Both the position numbers and the translations under genes were made by a program. The notes under the pieces are model-generated. The model made no database searches and was not told the origin of the DNA. It saw only the letters and a program-made list of their open reading frames with translations. A DNA stretch of 64,000 bases, from NCBI GenBank assembly GCA_965224795.1, contig CBDDAE010000001.1, positions 1 through 64,000 on the forward strand. Direction: 5' to 3'. The stretch comes from NVTR01 sp036480115 (GTDB taxonomy: Bacteria; Pseudomonadota; Alphaproteobacteria; Rhodobacterales; Rhodobacteraceae). Below, one piece after another: positions 60,905 to 64,000 of this stretch (positions within the stretch are counted from its first letter, which is position 1; every line of letters starts with the position of its first letter).

Positions 60905-62383
60905 ATGACGGCTTACGATGATCTGATGGCGTTTCAGCGCGATACCGAAGCACTGGGGCAGGTGGCTGGCCGGTTGGGTTGGGATCAGGAAACCACCATG
61001 CCAAGCGGGGCGGCGGCGCAGCGCAGCGAAGAAATGGGCGCGATTGAAGGCGTGTTGCACAGCCGCCGGGTTGATCCGCATATTGGCGACTGGTTGGGCG
61101 CGATTGACGCGGCGTCGTTGGACGATGTGGGCCGGGCCAACCTGCGCCATATCAGGCGCAGTTTTGAACGTAATTCCAAGGTGCCGGCAGCTTTGGCCAG
61201 CGAAATTGCCCGGGTGACCAGCATGGCGCAAGGCGTTTGGGCCAAGGCGCGAGAGGCCGAGGATTTTGCCGGATTTGCGCCGACTTTGGAGCGTGTCGTG
61301 GGTCTGCGTCAGCAGGAAGCCCAGGCGCTGGCGAATGGCGGCGACATGTATGACGCGCTGCTGAATGACTATGAACCGGGGGCCACGGGTGCCGAAATTG
61401 AGGCGATGTTTAACGCCCTGCGCCCGCGTCTGGTGGCATTGCGCGAACGGGTGTTGGGGGCTGAAAAACAACCCCGCGCGCTGGATCGGGATTTTGATGA
61501 GGCCGGACAAATGGCGCTTAGCACCAAACTGGCCACCGCGTTTGGCTATGATTTTGACCGTGGCCGCATTGATAAGGCGGTGCATCCGTTTTCCAGCGGC
61601 TCGGGTCAGGATGTGCGGATCACCACACGGGTCAGCCCGCGCGATCCGTTCAATTGTTTTTATTCCACCATCCATGAGGTCGGCCATGCCTGTTATGAGC
61701 AAGGGATTGATGATGCCTATTTGCTGACGCCACTTGGGCAGGGCGTGTCCATGGGCGTGCATGAAAGCCAAAGCCGGATTTATGAAAATCAGATGGGCCG
61801 GGGTCGGGCGTTTACCGGGCATTTGTTTGGGCTGATGCAGGAACAGTTTGGCGATTTTGGCGTGGGATCGGCGGATGAATTTTACGCGATCGTAAACCGG
61901 GTTGGGCCGGGGTTCATCCGGACTGAGGCCGATGAAATTCATTATAACCTGCATGTGCTGATGCGATTTGATCTGGAGCGGGCGTTGGTATCGGGTGACC
62001 TGGCGGTGGCCGATTTGCCGGGTGCCTGGAATGACCGGTTTCTGGCTGATTTCGGTGTGGCGGTGGATAAGCCATCCAACGGCTGTTTGCAGGATGTGCA
62101 TTGGTCGGTGGGGCTGTTTGGCTATTTCCCGACATATACCTTGGGGAACGTCTATGCGGGGTGTCTGAACCAAGCGATGCGGGCGGCTTGTCCGGGGTTG
62201 GATGAGCAACTGGTGGTTGGCGATACCTCGGCGGCGACGGGGTGGTTGCAGGCGAATTTGCAGACCCATGGCGGGCTGTATGAACCGCGCGAGGTTGTGA
62301 AACGGGCCTGTGGGTTTGAACCAGAGGTGGGGCCTTTGCTGGATTATCTGGAGGCGAAGTTTGGGGAGATTTACCGGGTTTAG
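60905..62383 (+). CDS. Carboxypeptidase Taq, M32 family
   Basis: 492 residues. The zinc motif is HEVGHACYEQG with His257 first (HEXXH), preceded by DVRITTRVSP and followed by GVHESQSRIYENQMGRG, all M32 hallmarks. A metallocarboxypeptidase of the cytosol. It starts one base after the ctaA stop, so the two are transcribed together. Confidence 0.95.
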   Translation: MTAYDDLMAFQRDTEALGQVAGRLGWDQETTMPSGAAAQRSEEMGAIEGVLHSRRVDPHIGDWLGAIDAASLDDVGRANLRHIRRSFERNSKVPAALASEIARVTSMAQGVWAKAREAEDFAGFAPTLERVVGLRQQEAQALANGGDMYDALLNDYEPGATGAEIEAMFNALRPRLVALRERVLGAEKQPRALDRDFDEAGQMALSTKLATAFGYDFDRGRIDKAVHPFSSGSGQDVRITTRVSPRDPFNCFYSTIHEVGHACYEQGIDDAYLLTPLGQGVSMGVHESQSRIYENQMGRGRAFTGHLFGLMQEQFGDFGVGSADEFYAIVNRVGPGFIRTEADEIHYNLHVLMRFDLERALVSGDLAVADLPGAWNDRFLADFGVAVDKPSNGCLQDVHWSVGLFGYFPTYTLGNVYAGCLNQAMRAACPGLDEQLVVGDTSAATGWLQANLQTHGGLYEPREVVKRACGFEPEVGPLLDYLEAKFGEIYRV

Positions 62384-62585
62384 GTGTGGGGCCGGGTTCC
62401 AGGTGGGCGTAACCCATAAATTAGAAAATGTAGGAATGACGGCTTAGGGCCCAAACCTACTAAATTTGTGCAACCAGACGAATGCCAGCTTCTGGAGGTC
62501 CAGACAAAAACGTGACATTAGTGCAAACGATAACCTGACGATCTGCAGAGTTGGCCAAATATGAAACCTATAGACGAAAGGAAAA

Positions 62586-63386
62586 ATGATCCCGACCAAA
62601 GCACGCTACCTCAAAAATTTTTGGATTTCTTGGGCGACGCCCCATGTAGACTACAATCCGGGCGAAGCACGCGGTCTTTCCCGAGGCGATGTTGTCATTG
62701 GCATTAACAAGAAGGTGCAAGCTTTCAATCCTCTAACGGAATTCATATCAGCGAGACTTCGTCGCGAAAAACGCCTGCTTTCCCCGGAAGTCACCCATGC
62801 TAGGGTTCATATTTCAAACGTCGAATCTCTCTATTTCGCTTTTTATCCAAATGGTAAGAATGAGCCCTACGGTTTGTATTCGACCTATTGGATGAACCCG
62901 CTGGACCTTCTCGACCTGCCGGATGATGGGCAATCCATCGGCGATCTTGGTATTAAAATTGTTGAGGGTTTCGTCGAAGATATGTCCATTTACAAGTATG
63001 CGGTTGGCGGGTTTCCAATAGAAGTTTTTGAGAGTGCCATCGCTGATTTCCGCGCCAATGAAATGAAGGTTAGTTACCGCCCCGTCATAAGGGAGATAGT
63101 CGGATCATCGGTCAAATCTGTGTTCACGGTTTATGCTTCGCCTAATGAAACCGCGATCTGGGTTGCATTTAAAAAGGGTAGAAAAGAGTTTTTTTCAAAA
63201 CAGATTGCAAGCCACCGAGCAGGATTGGCGGGACATGCACTGACATTTGTGTATGTTACAATTTGCGAAGATGCTCTCGAAATCCATGGTGCGATGCTCC
63301 CTTCATCAGAAGTTCAACGCATAGAATTTACAGAACTTCCATCGCAGCTTGTTGACATTCTCTCTTCGGAGGTAAGTCGAGGATAA
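62586..63386 (+). CDS. Hypothetical protein, no family recognised
   Basis: 266 residues. It has no signal peptide, membrane segment or motif I recognise. The composition is mixed alpha/beta with aromatic-rich parts (NVESLYFAFYPNGKNEPYGLYSTYW near 78-102). The DNA is AT-richer than its neighbours and codon use differs, and it sits 200 bases after a conserved gene and next to a coding fragment on the other strand. That suggests recent arrival. GAAAGGAAAA precedes the ATG, supporting that it is expressed. Confidence 0.6.
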   Translation: MIPTKARYLKNFWISWATPHVDYNPGEARGLSRGDVVIGINKKVQAFNPLTEFISARLRREKRLLSPEVTHARVHISNVESLYFAFYPNGKNEPYGLYSTYWMNPLDLLDLPDDGQSIGDLGIKIVEGFVEDMSIYKYAVGGFPIEVFESAIADFRANEMKVSYRPVIREIVGSSVKSVFTVYASPNETAIWVAFKKGRKEFFSKQIASHRAGLAGHALTFVYVTICEDALEIHGAMLPSSEVQRIEFTELPSQLVDILSSEVSRG

Positions 63387-63507
63387 TGTAGATGGCAGGT
63401 CGCTGCGCCTGATCACGCCAACGCATGTAGTGCTTCCATTTTTTGGCGGAGTACTCCTGAAAGCTGACTTTGGGATCGGTGCAGTTGACGACCGCTTCGT
63501 CCTGCAT
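63328..63507 (-). pseudogene. Small minus-strand coding fragment, possible gene remnant
   Basis: A 59-residue frame starting MQDEAVVNCTDPKV, with SFQEYSAKKWKHYMRWRDQ in the middle, reads like real protein over its first ~45 residues, then runs into the 3' end of the gene at 62586. I do not recognise it. It may be the stump of a gene truncated when the upstream DNA arrived, or a chance frame. Confidence 0.3.
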
Positions 63508-63543
63508 AGCGGCCGCTGCTTGTAATAATTAGTGCTACGGAAC

Positions 63544-63948
63544 CTAACTCGCCTTAATCGGCCACCCGGTTTTTTCCAGATCAGCAAGCCCGGCTCGGAT
63601 CAGGTCCGGCAATACGTCCAGATCAATGTCCGCCAACTTGTTCACGTACCAGCACGACTTCCCACGTTTGAATTTCCCTAACCGCGCGGTGATGTCGTTG
63701 TAATTCTGATAGCCGGGTAGGATGTGCAGGGAAAACTTGGCAGCGCCGGGGGAAAAGCCGGTGGCGAGGAAGTCGCCTTCGCGGCCGCTTTCGTAGGTGT
63801 AGTGGTATTGCCCGTACCCGAACAGTTTTTTGCCCCACATGCGGGGTTGCCAGCCGGTAGTCTGGCTGAAGATGTCGTTCAGGATGCGGGCATCGGTGCG
63901 CATGGCGGGTTTGGGGATGGCGGCAAGGGCGGTTTGGATGTCAGTCAT
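63544..63948 (-). CDS. DUF1801 domain protein
   Basis: 134 residues. RMWGKKLFGYGQYHYTYESG, GFSPGAAKFSLHILPG and LGKFKRGKSCWYVNKLADID are the DUF1801 (YdhG-like) pattern. Function unknown. Its start overlaps the stop of an enoyl-CoA hydratase gene by eight bases. Confidence 0.88.
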   Translation of the reverse strand: MTDIQTALAAIPKPAMRTDARILNDIFSQTTGWQPRMWGKKLFGYGQYHYTYESGREGDFLATGFSPGAAKFSLHILPGYQNYNDITARLGKFKRGKSCWYVNKLADIDLDVLPDLIRAGLADLEKTGWPIKAS

Positions 63949-64000
63949 TTGTCCACTCTGGTTTGCGTTTCTCGATGAAGGCGCTGATGCCCTCGGCGGT
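63941..64000 (-). CDS. Enoyl-CoA hydratase/isomerase, C-terminal end only (cut by window edge)
   Basis: Only the last 19 codons are inside the window: TAEGISAFIEKRKPEWTND and stop. EGISAFIEKRKPEW is the usual C-terminal helix of crotonases. The rest lies beyond the right edge. It overlaps the DUF1801 gene, so they form an operon. Confidence 0.75.
   Translation of the reverse strand, partial: TAEGISAFIEKRKPEWTND

Noticed and set aside
60839..62269. 476-residue open frame opposite the M32 carboxypeptidase
   Set aside because: Composition is Arg/His/Pro/Gln-rich and it lies wholly against a conserved enzyme with intact HEXXH. Shadow.

Overview
The window reads as chromosome of an alphaproteobacterium of the Rhodobacterales (Roseobacter-like). 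This is inferred from the gene set, not from a marker-gene search. Supporting features are an L21 protein with a long Lys/Ala linker and C-terminal helix-hairpin-helix domain, the order rplU-rpmA-(LysE, GNATs)-obgE-proB-proA, a ChpT phosphotransferase gene, the ornithine-lipid pair olsB-olsA, ctaA, and an Entner-Doudoroff style zwf-pgl-pgi operon.

Layout. 1-24.4 kb is a surface-glycan locus: a frameshifted glycosyltransferase at the left edge, an Idh/MocA oxidoreductase, several GT4 and GT2 glycosyltransferases, gmd plus an rmd-like reductase (GDP-6-deoxyhexose), a Wzx-type flippase, a TylF-like methyltransferase, an epimerase and a NodZ-like glycosyltransferase. Two redox genes interrupt it at 13.3-16.9 kb: a RACo-like corrinoid activator and a phytanoyl-dioxygenase/Rieske fusion. 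Next come a large membrane protein and a tightly overlapping operon for a probably C-methylated CDP-6-deoxysugar (rfbF, rfbG, C-methyltransferase, epimerase, GtrA), facing a GtrB-like polyprenyl-phosphate glycosyltransferase. tRNA-Gly(CCC) at 24.6 kb marks the end of the locus.

24.7-28.5 kb is pgi-pgl-zwf behind a promoter with a perfect LacI-type palindrome. 28.6-31.4 kb holds the most unusual set: a radical SAM protein, an exported protein that is 28% methionine and built from a 25-residue repeat, and an exported DUF302 protein, closed by a strong terminator. A malonyl-CoA synthetase, an Fe(III)-type ABC transporter and a broken IS3-family element follow (31.4-38.7 kb). A complete ribose operon (rbsBACDK plus a LacI regulator) with its own operator lies at 38.7-44.8 kb, then tRNA-Ser(CGA).

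45-64 kb is mostly conserved housekeeping: a DUF2059 protein, ribosomal proteins L21 and L27, a LysE exporter, four GNAT domains in three genes, ObgE, proline synthesis (ProB, ProA), ChpT, a DUF3553 protein, ornithine-lipid synthesis, a divergent ThiE-like protein, TfoX-N, TrmJ, a YdeI/OmdA protein, an MFS exporter with a His-rich tail, heme A synthase and an M32 carboxypeptidase. The right edge holds an unrecognised AT-richer gene, a small minus-strand coding fragment, a DUF1801 protein and the last codons of an enoyl-CoA hydratase.

All calls come from reading translated sequence and motifs; no database search was possible.
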